From: an uncultured Lachnospiraceae bacterium | GTDB taxonomy: Bacteria; Bacillota; Clostridia; Lachnospirales; Lachnospiraceae | Direction of reading: 5' to 3' | DNA: 64,000 nucleotides | Assembly: GCA_910585625.1 (NCBI GenBank) | Contig: CAJUFQ010000001.1 | Coordinates: 124,001 to 188,000 of the forward strand | Shown: positions 24,955 through 33,113 of the stretch, in pieces | Layout: every line of letters starts with the position of its first letter | Numbering within the stretch: the first letter of the stretch is position 1 | Notes under the pieces: model-generated | Database searches by the model: none | Seen by the model: only the letters and a program-made list of their open reading frames with translations | Told to the model about the DNA's origin: nothing | Position numbers and translations under genes: made by a program

Positions 24955-25341
24955 ATGGACATTATTAAGATTGCGGTTCTGGGAATCGTGGGGGCATTGC
25001 TGGGCATCATGCTCAAAGGCCAGAAAAAGGAGTATGAGCTTTTTATGACGTTGGGAGTGTCCCTGTGCATATTTTACTTCATTATGTCGAAGTTAAAGCT
25101 TGTCATTTCCGTCATCAACAGCATGCAGGATTATGTGAACCTGGATACGAGCTATATTGCTATCCTCATCAAGATGATTGGGATTACATATGTGTCTGAA
25201 TTTTCGGCAAACTTGTGTAAGGACGCCGGGTACCAGGCCATGGCGGGGCAGATTGAAATGTTTGGGAAGCTTTCAATACTGGCAATCAGCATGCCGGTCG
25301 TCTTAGTGCTGCTGGAGACTATCGGGGAGTTTTTGGTATAG
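24955..25341 (+). CDS. spoIIIAD: Stage III sporulation protein SpoIIIAD
   Basis: A 128-residue protein with about four membrane helices, homologous to SpoIIIAC in its first half. ATG 24955 is chosen because GGAGG (24945-24949) lies six bases upstream; the in-frame GTG 24940 overlaps the spoIIIAC stop and has no ribosome binding site. It contains the conserved YVSEFSANLCKDAG segment. Part of the mother-cell channel. Confidence 0.94.
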   Translation: MDIIKIAVLGIVGALLGIMLKGQKKEYELFMTLGVSLCIFYFIMSKLKLVISVINSMQDYVNLDTSYIAILIKMIGITYVSEFSANLCKDAGYQAMAGQIEMFGKLSILAISMPVVLVLLETIGEFLV

Positions 25342-25383
25342 GATATCCTCATGCGGTAAACACATCTTGTGGGAGGGGAAGTG

Positions 25384-26580
25384 ATGGATATGCAAAATAA
25401 GTGGAGCCATGTGGGAAAGGCGGCAGCCATGATGCTAGCCGCATTCGCCGCAGCCTGGCTTTGCGCTGCGGGAGCGGTATCTGCGGCCGGGATGGAGGAC
25501 AGCGCGGCAGAAGAGGAATTGGATGAGGCGGTAGACAGCTACATGCAGGAGCTGGATTTTTCAGACATTGATAAGATGCTAAATCAGCAAGAGGATGCAG
25601 TGGGACTGGATTTCAGGGAATTGGTAGAGCGGCTGCTGGAAGGGGAGGAAATTGAGAAAGGATGGCTGCTGGAGGAAATTTTTTCAGCTGTGTTTTCGGA
25701 GGTCCGGGAATTCCGGGGGACGCTGGTTCAGATTGTAATCCTCTGCATTGTATTTGCGATACTGTATAATTTTGCCGATGTCTTTGAAAATCCTGCAGTG
25801 ACGGAAATCAGCTTTTATATGGTATATGTGCTGCTCTTGGTCCTGCTGATGAAATCTTTTTTTGTGCTGCGGGACGTGTCGGTATTGGCAATTTCCAGAG
25901 TGATGGATTTCCTAAAGGTAATGATACCTACGTTTACGGCAAGCATGGTGTTTTCCGGGCAAGTCACTACGGCGGCGGGTTTTTATGACTTGACGTTCCT
26001 GCTGATTTACGGCATGGAATGGGTGATGCAGTATCTGGTGATTCCGGGCATCCAGATTTATGTGGCGTTGGAACTGATGAATTACCTGACTGGGGAGGAA
26101 ATGCTTTCGCGGATGACTTCGCTCATTAAGTCGGGGATTCTATGGACGGTCAAATTTCTCTTTACTATCGTAATCGGAATCAATGTCGTGCAGAACCTCC
26201 TGACGCCGGTGATTGACACGTTTAAATCCGGCATGATTGCCAAGACTGCGGGGATGATGCCGGGGCTTGGCACTTCCATCAACGCAGTGACGGAAATCAT
26301 GGTAGGTTCCGGGATTATAATAAAGAACGGCATCGGCATGGCGGCAATTATCGTGCTGCTGGTGCTGTGCGCCGGCCCGCTGATTAAGGTGTGGGTCATG
26401 GCGTTTCTGTACAAGCTGCTGGCGGCGATGATGCAGCCGGCGGCGGACAAGCGCATGATTGGCTGTATTGCAGGTACTGGAGAGGGCGGGAACCTTTTGA
26501 GTAAAGTCGTGGTGACGACAACTGTGATGTTTCTGGTGACGATTGCCATGGTGACGGCGGCGACTACGTTTAACCATTGA
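25384..26580 (+). CDS. spoIIIAE: Stage III sporulation protein SpoIIIAE
   Basis: A 398-residue polytopic membrane protein with an N-terminal signal-type helix (about residues 9-33), an acidic external segment (about 37-95) and several helices to the C-terminus. It is the large transmembrane component of the SpoIIIA complex. ATG 25384 has GGGAGGGG six bases upstream; the GTGs at 25369 and 25381 are less well placed. It sits between spoIIIAD and spoIIIAF in the standard order. Confidence 0.95.
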   Translation: MDMQNKWSHVGKAAAMMLAAFAAAWLCAAGAVSAAGMEDSAAEEELDEAVDSYMQELDFSDIDKMLNQQEDAVGLDFRELVERLLEGEEIEKGWLLEEIFSAVFSEVREFRGTLVQIVILCIVFAILYNFADVFENPAVTEISFYMVYVLLLVLLMKSFFVLRDVSVLAISRVMDFLKVMIPTFTASMVFSGQVTTAAGFYDLTFLLIYGMEWVMQYLVIPGIQIYVALELMNYLTGEEMLSRMTSLIKSGILWTVKFLFTIVIGINVVQNLLTPVIDTFKSGMIAKTAGMMPGLGTSINAVTEIMVGSGIIIKNGIGMAAIIVLLVLCAGPLIKVWVMAFLYKLLAAMMQPAADKRMIGCIAGTGEGGNLLSKVVVTTTVMFLVTIAMVTAATTFNH

Positions 26581-26658
26581 TGGATGACAGGGCAATCCTG
26601 CCTGCCAAGCAATTATCTTGGGAGCATCGGCTGCGTTTTGCAGCAGAAAGGAGCGGGA

Positions 26659-27207
26659 ATGAGTTATATTTATAACTGGGTGAAGAATCTGGTGTGTTTT
26701 TATCTCTTGCTTACGATCGTGCTGCATTTGCTTCCTAAGAAGAGCTACCGCAAGTATGTAAGGTTCTTTTCAGGGATGCTGCTGGCAATTCTGATTGTGT
26801 CCCCGGCGCTGTCACTGCTGGGGGATGAGGAGGCGCTGAGACAGAAAATCAGACAGGCGGAATTTTTCCAGGAAATGGATAACATCAAGCTGGACACGGA
26901 GCATCTGGAGCTGGCCCAGAAAGAGCGGTACCTGAGGGAATATGAAGAAGCCCTGGGCATGGATATCAGCCGGATGGCAGAAGAGAAGCAGCTTGACGCG
27001 CAAGGAGTAGAGGTGCGCCTGACGGAAGGTTACCAGGTGGAATCTATTGAGATGGAAGTATCCCTCAAAGAAGAAGGAAGCCTGTTCATGCAGAAGGCAT
27101 CCTATGCAGAAGGCGGGCAGGAATATCCTCAGGTGTATGAGCTGCGTCAGGAGCTGATGGAGTATTACCGGCTGAATGAAGGGCAGATTTCCATTGTGAT
27201 TATGTAA
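26659..27207 (+). CDS. spoIIIAF: Stage III sporulation protein SpoIIIAF
   Basis: A 182-residue protein with two N-terminal membrane helices (about 7-25 and 34-53) and a soluble C-terminal ring-building domain. ATG 26659 follows AAAGGAG; an extension to 26584 has no ribosome binding site. It is one of the ring-forming components between the two membranes. The length and topology fit the family. Confidence 0.92.
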   Translation: MSYIYNWVKNLVCFYLLLTIVLHLLPKKSYRKYVRFFSGMLLAILIVSPALSLLGDEEALRQKIRQAEFFQEMDNIKLDTEHLELAQKERYLREYEEALGMDISRMAEEKQLDAQGVEVRLTEGYQVESIEMEVSLKEEGSLFMQKASYAEGGQEYPQVYELRQELMEYYRLNEGQISIVIM

Positions 27208-27219
27208 GGAGAGAGGAAG

Positions 27220-27795
27220 ATGAAAAAAGACAGGTTTTCTCTGGATAAGCTAAAGAAAATACCAAAAAATCAGCTTTTGATTGGAGGGCTGGCAGGAATC
27301 CTGCTTTTGGTAATCGCAATTCCGGTGGAAAAGAAAGCAGATTCCGGCGGAGAACCGGAGCAGGAATGGGAGGCAGGGCAGACTTCCGAGGAGGATACCG
27401 GGGATTATGCCAGACGCATGGAGCTAAAACTCAGGAAGATTCTGGGGAATATTGAGGGAGTCGGGCAGGTGGAGGTCATGATTACCCTGAAAGATGATGG
27501 GCAGCAGCTGGTGGAGAAGGACAGGGGCAGGAGCAGCCAGGACATACAGGAGCAGGATGGGACGACGACGCGCACGGACACGCAGCAGCAGTCCCAGGAG
27601 GAGACAGTTTATTTCGATGGGAATGAGAGCGGCGGCACGCCGTTTGTGGCCAAAGAAATCGTCCCGGAAGTGGAGGGCGTGCTGGTAGTGGCAGAAGGGG
27701 GTGGGAATTCACAGGTGGCAAAAAATATTTCTGATGCAGTTTTAGCATTATTTCCAGTGGAAGTACATAAAATTAAGGTAGTTAAGATGAATTGA
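27220..27795 (+). CDS. spoIIIAG: Stage III sporulation protein SpoIIIAG
   Basis: A 191-residue protein with one membrane helix (about 20-38) and an external ring-building domain containing LRKILGNIEGVGQVEVMITL and EGVLVVAEGGGNSQVAKNIS. In Bacillus SpoIIIAG forms the large ring of the channel. An inserted Gln/Thr/Asp-rich stretch (about residues 95-125) interrupts the domain, as is usual for this protein. It follows spoIIIAF by 12 bp. Confidence 0.94.
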   Translation: MKKDRFSLDKLKKIPKNQLLIGGLAGILLLVIAIPVEKKADSGGEPEQEWEAGQTSEEDTGDYARRMELKLRKILGNIEGVGQVEVMITLKDDGQQLVEKDRGRSSQDIQEQDGTTTRTDTQQQSQEETVYFDGNESGGTPFVAKEIVPEVEGVLVVAEGGGNSQVAKNISDAVLALFPVEVHKIKVVKMN

Positions 27796-27810
27796 CAGGA
27801 GGGCATCATT

Positions 27811-28656
27811 TTGAAAAAAGTTTTTAAGAAGAACCAGATTATTATTACAGCTTTGGCTCTTATGATTGCCGTTGCAGGCTATTTGCAATATACGGGAAGC
27901 CGAAGTGACAGCGACCTGGCGCAGGAGGCAAGTGCGGACACGAATGAGGGTACATATGATATATCCGATGAGGATATGTATAACGCGGAAGATATTTTCA
28001 CGGACACGGAGGAGAGCGCGGAGACGGGAACGGAAGCATTGGGCGTGCAGACCGGGGAGGAAATTGCAAGCGGACAGAATGCAGACTCGGAAAATCCGGG
28101 AGAAGCAGTCCTTACGAGCAGCGGCGTGAACAATGTTGATTTTGTTTCTGAGGTGAAGCTGAACCGTGAACAGGTGCGTTCCCAGAACAAGGCGTCGTTG
28201 CTGGAGCTTATCAATAACGTGAACATCACAGAACAGCAGAAGCAGGACGCCGTGAATGCCATGGTTGCCATGACAGACATTGCGGAGCGTGAGGCTGCTG
28301 CAGAGATGCTTCTTGAGGCGAAAGGGTTCACGGATGTCGTGGTAAGCATCACGGACGGAAATGCGGACGTCGTGCTGAACATGGGAGAGGTCACGGACGC
28401 AAAGCGCGCGCAGATTGAGGACATTGTAAAACGTAAGACGAACGTGGAGGCGCAGAATATCGTGATTACGCCAATCCAAGGAAATGCAGGCACAGACGCA
28501 GGCACAGATAATGGCGCAGGAGAAAATGGGACGGATGGGGCAGCTGCCGGGGACAATGCCGCGGAGACTGGCACAACAGATGGAAATGCAGGCGCTGCCG
28601 ATGCCGATGACAATGCAGGCGCGGATGGCGCACAGGATGACGGCGCGACAAGCTAG
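27811..28656 (+). CDS. spoIIIAH: Stage III sporulation protein SpoIIIAH with acidic tail
   Basis: A 281-residue protein starting at TTG 27811 behind AGGAGG. One membrane helix (about 8-26) is followed by an acidic linker and a YscJ/FliF-like domain (about 120-225, with EREAAAEMLLEAKGFTDVVV) that would face the intermembrane space. The last 60 residues are Gly/Ala/Asp/Asn-rich and repetitive. B. subtilis SpoIIIAH is about 218 residues, so the tail is extra. In Bacillus SpoIIIAH pairs with SpoIIQ; no spoIIQ is in this window. Confidence 0.93.
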   Translation: MKKVFKKNQIIITALALMIAVAGYLQYTGSRSDSDLAQEASADTNEGTYDISDEDMYNAEDIFTDTEESAETGTEALGVQTGEEIASGQNADSENPGEAVLTSSGVNNVDFVSEVKLNREQVRSQNKASLLELINNVNITEQQKQDAVNAMVAMTDIAEREAAAEMLLEAKGFTDVVVSITDGNADVVLNMGEVTDAKRAQIEDIVKRKTNVEAQNIVITPIQGNAGTDAGTDNGAGENGTDGAAAGDNAAETGTTDGNAGAADADDNAGADGAQDDGATS

Positions 28657-28690
28657 CGCGGCGGATGGAAAAATTTGATAGTTGAAATGG

Positions 28691-28721
28691 GGGGCGGCAT
28701 CTGTGGGGATGCCGTCCTTTT
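28691..28721 (+). terminator. Terminator of the spoIIIA operon
   Basis: GGCGGCATC (about 28693-28701) pairs with GATGCCGTCC (28709-28718), followed by TTTTAG. Confidence 0.8.
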
Positions 28722-28752
28722 AGCAGCGAAACCCTTGGAAAACAGGCTTTTC

Positions 28753-28781
28753 TTGCCCTTTTTTTTGTGTTATGGTATAGT
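28753..28781 (+). promoter_or_regulatory. Candidate sigma-A promoter for the Uma2-like gene
   Basis: TTGCCC (28753-28758), 17-base spacer, TATAGT (28776-28781), about 90 bases before the start codon. Confidence 0.45.
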
Positions 28782-28872
28782 ATCATAAAGATTATATAAA
28801 ATAAATATTTATTGAGATGCGATTCCCTGCACGATATATAAACAATGATACAGTTAGAAAGGATGTGACGAG

Positions 28873-29430
28873 ATGGAAGAAGCAGTGAAAGAACATTGGA
28901 GAGATGAAAAGGTGGATGGCGTGGTCCGCGATATGTCTCCGGCGCCAGGGTATCAGCATGGGATAATCAATGGAAATATTTATACGATTATAAGACAGGG
29001 GCTGAAAGGCAGCTTATGCCTGGTGTCTATTGAAAACCTGGATTTCAAATACCACCCAGAGGTGAACGATGATTATTTGTGCCCGGACATCATGGTCATC
29101 TGCGACAGGAAGCATTTAAAGGGAGGTTCCTACAGCGGAGTGCCGAAATTCATTGCCGAAACGCTAAGCCCCTCAACAGCGAAACGCGACCGGCGGGAGA
29201 AGAAAGATATCTATGAACGTGCAGGCGTGGAAGAGTACTGGATTGTCTTGCCGCAGGGGAAATCCCTTGACATATATTACCTTGAGGAAGGGAAATATGT
29301 CCTGGAACAGAGCCACATCCTGCAGGACGACGAAGAAGAGGAAAACTACAACGCGCAGACAAGTATAAGCCTGCGGGCTTTTCCAAATATCACCATGACA
29401 TTGGCAGAGGTATTTGAGGGAGTGGAATAA
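28873..29430 (+). CDS. Uma2-family PD-(D/E)XK endonuclease-like protein
   Basis: A 185-residue protein of the Uma2 (DUF820) family, which has a restriction-endonuclease-like fold. The fold residues are visible: CPDIMVICD (Asp), FIAETLSPST (Glu) and RDRREKKDIYERAGVEEYWIV with the catalytic Lys. The DUF is widespread in cyanobacteria and Firmicutes; no general function is established. It is monocistronic, between the spoIIIA terminator and nrdR. Confidence 0.88.
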   Translation: MEEAVKEHWRDEKVDGVVRDMSPAPGYQHGIINGNIYTIIRQGLKGSLCLVSIENLDFKYHPEVNDDYLCPDIMVICDRKHLKGGSYSGVPKFIAETLSPSTAKRDRREKKDIYERAGVEEYWIVLPQGKSLDIYYLEEGKYVLEQSHILQDDEEEENYNAQTSISLRAFPNITMTLAEVFEGVE

Positions 29431-29432
29431 AT

Positions 29433-29461
29433 TTGACAATGCATCCAAAGAAAGCTATACT
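29433..29461 (+). promoter_or_regulatory. Sigma-A promoter of nrdR
   Basis: TTGACA (29433-29438), 17-base spacer, TATACT (29456-29461), 58 bases before the start codon. Confidence 0.72.
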
Positions 29462-29519
29462 GAAACCAGCGACATTGTCAGAAGAGGGAGTAAAGTATCT
29501 GTACTAAGGAGGAAGGTTC

Positions 29520-29972
29520 ATGAAGTGTCCATATTGCAGCAGCGACAATACGAGGGTCATTGATTCCAGGCCGGCGGATGACAACAACGCAATCAGGCGC
29601 AGGAGGCTCTGCGATGATTGTGGAAAACGTTTTACTACATATGAGAAGGTGGAGACAATCCCCCTGATTGTCATTAAGAAAGATGACAACAGGGAACAGT
29701 ATGACCGTTCGAAAGTAGAGGCCGGAATCCTGCGCGCCTGCCATAAGCGGCCTGTATCCGCGGTGCAGATAAACCATCTTGTGAATGCGGTGGAAGTGGA
29801 CGTTTTCAACAGGGAAGAGAAGGAGATATCAAGCTCTGAGATTGGAGAAATTGTCATGAACCGCCTGCAGGAGCTGGATCCGGTAGCATATGTACGGTTT
29901 GCGTCCGTGTACCGGGAATTCAAGGACGTGAATACCTTTATGGACGAGATTAAGAAGATATTGGATAACTAG
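29520..29972 (+). CDS. nrdR: Transcriptional repressor NrdR
   Basis: NrdR represses ribonucleotide reductase genes when (d)ATP binds its ATP-cone. The 150 residues carry a zinc ribbon with Cys3, Cys6, Cys31 and Cys34, followed by an ATP-cone (VIKKDDNREQYDRSKVEAGI). Length is normal. The stop codon TAG (29970-29972) is formed by a TA dinucleotide and the first G of the palindromic element at 29972-30131, so the element inserted exactly at the gene end. No nrd structural gene is in the window. Confidence 0.95.
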   Translation: MKCPYCSSDNTRVIDSRPADDNNAIRRRRLCDDCGKRFTTYEKVETIPLIVIKKDDNREQYDRSKVEAGILRACHKRPVSAVQINHLVNAVEVDVFNREEKEISSSEIGEIVMNRLQELDPVAYVRFASVYREFKDVNTFMDEIKKILDN

Positions 29973-30131
29973 TGTCTTGTCTCGTTGATAATTAGCCAAA
30001 CTCACTTGTCTATTTGCCCATCTGCCGTGTTAGATTTTCTAGCCGTAGCCACCGCTACGCCGTCGAAAATCCGCCTTGCAGATGAACAAATATCCTGCGT
30101 GATTTCACTAAATATCAACGAGACAAGACAC
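29972..30131. mobile_element. MITE-like palindromic element flanked by TA
   Basis: A 160-bp element with TA on both sides (29970-29971 and 30132-30133). Including the flanking A/T, the arms AGTGTCTTGTCTCGTTGAT (29971-29989) and its exact complement (30114-30132) are 19 bp each. The interior also pairs across the centre: TATTTG/CAAATA, CATCTGC/GCAGATG, GATTTTC/GAAAATC, CGTAGC/GCTACG. It has no ORF. TA duplication is typical of IS630/Tc1-mariner-type elements, so this may be a non-autonomous derivative; it may also act as a terminator for nrdR. Confidence 0.75.
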
Positions 30132-30159
30132 TAGGAGACTGTTTCGGGAGATTGGTTGT

Positions 30160-30654
30160 ATGTTAGAAAATTTCTATCCTGACGAATATCTGGATTCCGC
30201 CTATCAGATTGAGTTTGACCGTTTATATCAGGAAGGATACCGCGGGATTATCTTTGACGTGGATAATACGCTGGTTCCCCATGGCGCGCCGGCGGACGGG
30301 CGGGCCAGGAAGCTGTTTGTACATCTGAAGGAATTGGGATACCAATGCTGCCTCTTGTCGAACAATAAGGAGCCGAGGGTGAAGCTGTTCAATGACGCCG
30401 TCCAGGTACAGTATATTTTTAAGGCAGGCAAACCCAAAGTCTCCGGCTACCGGAAGGCAATGGAACTGATGGGTACAGAGGAGGGCAACACATTGTTTGT
30501 CGGAGACCAGATTTTTACCGATGTGTATGGGGCTAACCGTGCCGGTATCCGTACAATCCTCACGAAACCTATCCATCCCAAGGAGGAGATTCAGATAGTG
30601 CTTAAGCGTTATCTGGAAAAAATTGTGCTATATTTTTATCGGCACAGGAAATGA
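30160..30654 (+). CDS. yqeG: YqeG-family HAD phosphatase
   Basis: A 164-residue HAD-superfamily protein. FDVDNTLV (about residues 31-38) has both catalytic Asp, LLSNN supplies motif II and GDQIFTDVYGANRAG the acidic motif III-IV. The family is conserved in Firmicutes and thought to dephosphorylate an unidentified cytoplasmic substrate. It starts 26 bp after the palindromic element. Confidence 0.9.
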   Translation: MLENFYPDEYLDSAYQIEFDRLYQEGYRGIIFDVDNTLVPHGAPADGRARKLFVHLKELGYQCCLLSNNKEPRVKLFNDAVQVQYIFKAGKPKVSGYRKAMELMGTEEGNTLFVGDQIFTDVYGANRAGIRTILTKPIHPKEEIQIVLKRYLEKIVLYFYRHRK

Positions 30655-30709
30655 TAGGCTGCTATGGAAGTGGCAATAGAAAATAATATTTTTTGGAGGA
30701 GGAAACAAC

Positions 30710-31153
30710 ATGAAAGTAGCGTTTGGAAATGACCATACGGCAGTAGATTTGAAAATGGAAGTAATGGAGTATGTCAAGGGCCTGGGGCATGAGGTCGTGA
30801 ATCTGGGCACAGACAGCCAGGAGAGCTGTCATTATCCGGTATACGGCGAGAAAGTCGCACGCGCAGTGGCGGCCGGAGAGGCTGACTGCGGGGTTCTGAT
30901 TTGCGGCACGGGGGTCGGTATTTCGCTTGCGGCCAACAAGGTTAAAGGTATACGCTGCGGGGTTTGTTCCGATACGACCACGGCGCATCTGATAAAAGAG
31001 CATAACAATGCCAACATTATTGCTTTGGGAGCCAGGATTGTGGGAAACGAGCAGGCGAAGGATATCGTGAAATCATACCTGGAGGCAGAGTTCATGGGCG
31101 GCAGGCATCAGACCCGAGTCGACATGATTCATGAGATTGAAGAAAAAGGTTGA
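30710..31153 (+). CDS. rpiB: Ribose-5-phosphate isomerase B / LacAB-type isomerase
   Basis: A 147-residue sugar-phosphate isomerase of the RpiB/LacA/LacB family, interconverting ribose-5-P and ribulose-5-P in the pentose-phosphate pathway. Features: FGNDHTAVDLK at the N-terminus, GVLICGTGVGISLAANK with the active-site Cys, and DTTTAHLIKEHNNANIIALGAR. It starts with GGAGG 5 to 10 bases upstream. The family cannot be split into RpiB or LacAB by sight, but an isolated gene favours RpiB. Confidence 0.9.
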   Translation: MKVAFGNDHTAVDLKMEVMEYVKGLGHEVVNLGTDSQESCHYPVYGEKVARAVAAGEADCGVLICGTGVGISLAANKVKGIRCGVCSDTTTAHLIKEHNNANIIALGARIVGNEQAKDIVKSYLEAEFMGGRHQTRVDMIHEIEEKG

Positions 31154-31178
31154 AAATTCTTCCATTATAGTATAGAAT
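31150..31178 (+). promoter_or_regulatory. Candidate sigma-A promoter of efp
   Basis: TTGAAA (31150-31155), 17-base spacer, TAGAAT (31173-31178), overlapping the rpiB stop, 60 bases before efp. Confidence 0.5.
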
Positions 31179-31237
31179 GGAACAAGTGCGAGGGCAGGGT
31201 ATGCCCAGGCAAAGTTTAGTTTAAGGAGGAAATTCGC

Positions 31238-31795
31238 ATGATTTCAGCAGGAGATTTCAGGAATGGTATTACTATTGAATTAGATAATAACATTTATCAG
31301 ATTATTGAATTCCAGCATGTGAAACCAGGAAAAGGAGCTGCTTTTGTCAGGACGAAATTAAAGAACATCAAAAGTGGCGGCGTAGTTGAGAAAACATTCC
31401 GTCCTACGGAAAAATGCCCTCAGGCTAGGATTGACAGAGCGGACATGCAGTACTTATATTCTGACGGCGATTTATTCCATTTCATGGATGTTGAGACGTA
31501 CGAGCAGATGGCTTTGGATGCAGAAGCAATCGGCGATGCACTGAAGTTCGTGAAAGAAAATGAGATGGTGAAGATGTGTTCCCATAATGGCAATGTATTT
31601 GCAGTTGAACCGCCCCTGTTTGTGGAGCTTAAGATTACAGATACAGAGCCAGGCTTCAAGGGCGATACGGCAACCGGGGCAACAAAACCGGCAGTAGTAG
31701 AGACTGGCGCTACCGTGTATGTGCCGCTGTTTGTGGATCAGGATGATGTGATTAAGATTGATACAAGGACTGGAGAGTATCTTTCCAGGGTATAA
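31238..31795 (+). CDS. efp: Elongation factor P
   Basis: EF-P relieves ribosome stalling at consecutive prolines. The 185 residues include three beta-barrel domains. The exposed loop KPGKGAAF has Lys32, the position modified with 5-aminopentanol in B. subtilis; E. coli-type EpmA substrates have Lys34. A strong AAGGAGG precedes ATG 31238. It is monocistronic with its own promoter and terminator. Confidence 0.97.
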   Translation: MISAGDFRNGITIELDNNIYQIIEFQHVKPGKGAAFVRTKLKNIKSGGVVEKTFRPTEKCPQARIDRADMQYLYSDGDLFHFMDVETYEQMALDAEAIGDALKFVKENEMVKMCSHNGNVFAVEPPLFVELKITDTEPGFKGDTATGATKPAVVETGATVYVPLFVDQDDVIKIDTRTGEYLSRV

Positions 31796-31824
31796 GTTTT
31801 CCGGCAACAGAGAGGAACTGCAAT

Positions 31825-31865
31825 GGGGCTGACGTGCTTAGCGAATAGCACGCCGGCTCTTTTTA
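31825..31865 (+). terminator. Terminator of efp
   Basis: GGGGCTGACGTGCT (31825-31838) pairs imperfectly with AGCACGCCGGCTC (31847-31859), followed by TTTTTAT. Confidence 0.8.
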
Positions 31866-31945
31866 TCTTACAGGAAAGACTTTGTCGTGCTAAAGCGTGA
31901 AAGCGTCTTCGCTATAAGGCCAAAAATAATATGCGCACTCGTGCG
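31866..31945. repeat. Dispersed 80-bp hairpin repeat, copy A
   Basis: This copy matches 58212-58291 over 80 bp, with about three quarters identity by eye. It folds as an imperfect hairpin (CTTA/TAAG, GAA/TTC, CTTT/AAAG, CGTGC/GCGTG) followed by a fixed tail ending CACTCGTGCG. Differences from copy B keep the stem paired. No protein is likely; the reverse-strand ORF is a side effect. Confidence 0.65.
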
Positions 31946-32151
31946 TATGTAACATGTCGCTGCGTGACTGTCCTAAGGAATCCCTTAGGCGAGCCTGGTC
32001 CCCCCCCCTAGGACAATTTGGCTCTGCCAGAAAAGTATTGCGAATCACTTGTGTGAATTGCTTTTTTGTATTATCATGATAGAAACAATATCGTGCCGTC
32101 ATGCTTCGTAAGAGGGCGGTGATATCAATTATTTTTTAGGAGGGTGAAATT
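31946..32151. other. Non-coding region with hairpin and C9 run before the nucleotidyltransferase
   Basis: GTCCTA (31970-31975) and TAGGAC (32008-32013) enclose an inner perfect stem CCTAAGG/CCTTAGG (31972-31978/31983-31989). A run of nine C occupies 32000-32008. A weak promoter (TTGTGT 32049-32054, 17 bases, TATCAT 32072-32077) lies before the next gene. No ORF with a ribosome binding site is seen. Confidence 0.45.
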
Positions 32152-33066
32152 ATGGGAAAACCGGTATTGGTGATTATGGCAGCAGGCATGGGAAGCCGCT
32201 ATGGTGGGTTAAAGCAGATTGATCCGGTGGATGGGCAGGGACACATTATTATGGATTTTTCTATCTATGACGCCATGGCGGCGGGGTTTGAGAAAGTGGT
32301 GTTCATCATCAAAAAGGCAAATGAGCAGGCGTTCAAGGAGAGCATCGGCAACCGCGTTTCTGAAAAAATACAAGCAGAATATGTTTTTCAGGAACTTGAC
32401 AAGATTCCGGCAGGATTTACGGTTCCTCAAGGCAGGGAGAAGCCTTTTGGAACGGGTCATGCCATCCTCTGCTGCAAAGACGTGCTGGATGGGCCTTTTG
32501 CGGTAATTAATGCGGATGATTATTACGGCAGGCATGCCTACAAGGCGATTTATGATTACTTGGTGAACCATCAGGATGATGAGAAGTACCGCTATACTAT
32601 GGTAGGTTATGCGCTCAAGAATACGCTGACAGAGCATGGGCATGTGGCGCGGGGGATCTGCAGGACGGATGAACAGGGATTCCTTGAGGGGATTGAGGAA
32701 CGCACGCACATAGAAAAACGTGGGGAAGGAGCTGCATTTACGGAGGATGACGGGCAGACCTGGACGCAAGTGTCCATGGAAAGCACGGTTTCCATGAATA
32801 TGTGGGGCTTCTCCAAGAGCATCCTGGATGAACTGGAGGCTGGATTTACGGGATTCCTGCGGGATGAGCTGCCCAAAAATCCGCTCAAGGCGGAGTATTT
32901 CCTGCCTACAGCGGTAGGTACGCTGCTTAAGGAAGATAAGGCGAGCGTCCGCGTGCTGACTTCCCGGGATAAGTGGTATGGGGTCACTTATAAAGAGGAC
33001 AAGAAGATGGTTGTGGATGCGATTGCCAGCCTGAAAAGAGAAGGGCTGTATCCAGAGGAGTTCTGA
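32152..33066 (+). CDS. Sugar-phosphate nucleotidyltransferase (GalU/RmlA fold)
   Basis: A 304-residue enzyme that likely makes a UDP- (or dTDP-) sugar from a hexose-1-phosphate and NTP. The nucleotide-binding loop MAAGMGSRYGGLKQ is at residues 9-22 and INADDYYG carries the metal-binding Asp. It lies 47 bp before a NahK-like kinase and upstream of galE, so the substrate is probably GlcNAc-1-P, Gal-1-P or Glc-1-P supplied by that kinase. Exact specificity cannot be read from sequence. A good GGAGG ribosome binding site is present. Confidence 0.85.
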   Translation: MGKPVLVIMAAGMGSRYGGLKQIDPVDGQGHIIMDFSIYDAMAAGFEKVVFIIKKANEQAFKESIGNRVSEKIQAEYVFQELDKIPAGFTVPQGREKPFGTGHAILCCKDVLDGPFAVINADDYYGRHAYKAIYDYLVNHQDDEKYRYTMVGYALKNTLTEHGHVARGICRTDEQGFLEGIEERTHIEKRGEGAAFTEDDGQTWTQVSMESTVSMNMWGFSKSILDELEAGFTGFLRDELPKNPLKAEYFLPTAVGTLLKEDKASVRVLTSRDKWYGVTYKEDKKMVVDAIASLKREGLYPEEF

Positions 33067-33113
33067 AAGATTTCTCAGGGATAAATATAGTATGATACAT
33101 TTGGAGGGTTTTT

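Noticed and set aside
26584..26658. Longer N-terminus of SpoIIIAF
   Set aside because: The extension has no ribosome binding site and adds a non-membrane segment before the first helix; ATG 26659 has AAAGGAG.
23226..28656. Missing or split spoIIIA genes
   Set aside because: All eight genes AA to AH are present in standard order and full length; no frameshift found.
29972..30131. Plain rho-independent terminator for nrdR
   Set aside because: The arms are far too long and TA-flanked and lack a T-run, so a mobile palindrome fits better, although it may still stop transcription.
31890..32102. Reverse-strand ORF (and its counterpart at 58236-58433)
   Set aside because: Both contain the same short peptide because the 80-bp hairpin repeat is read backward; neither has a ribosome binding site.
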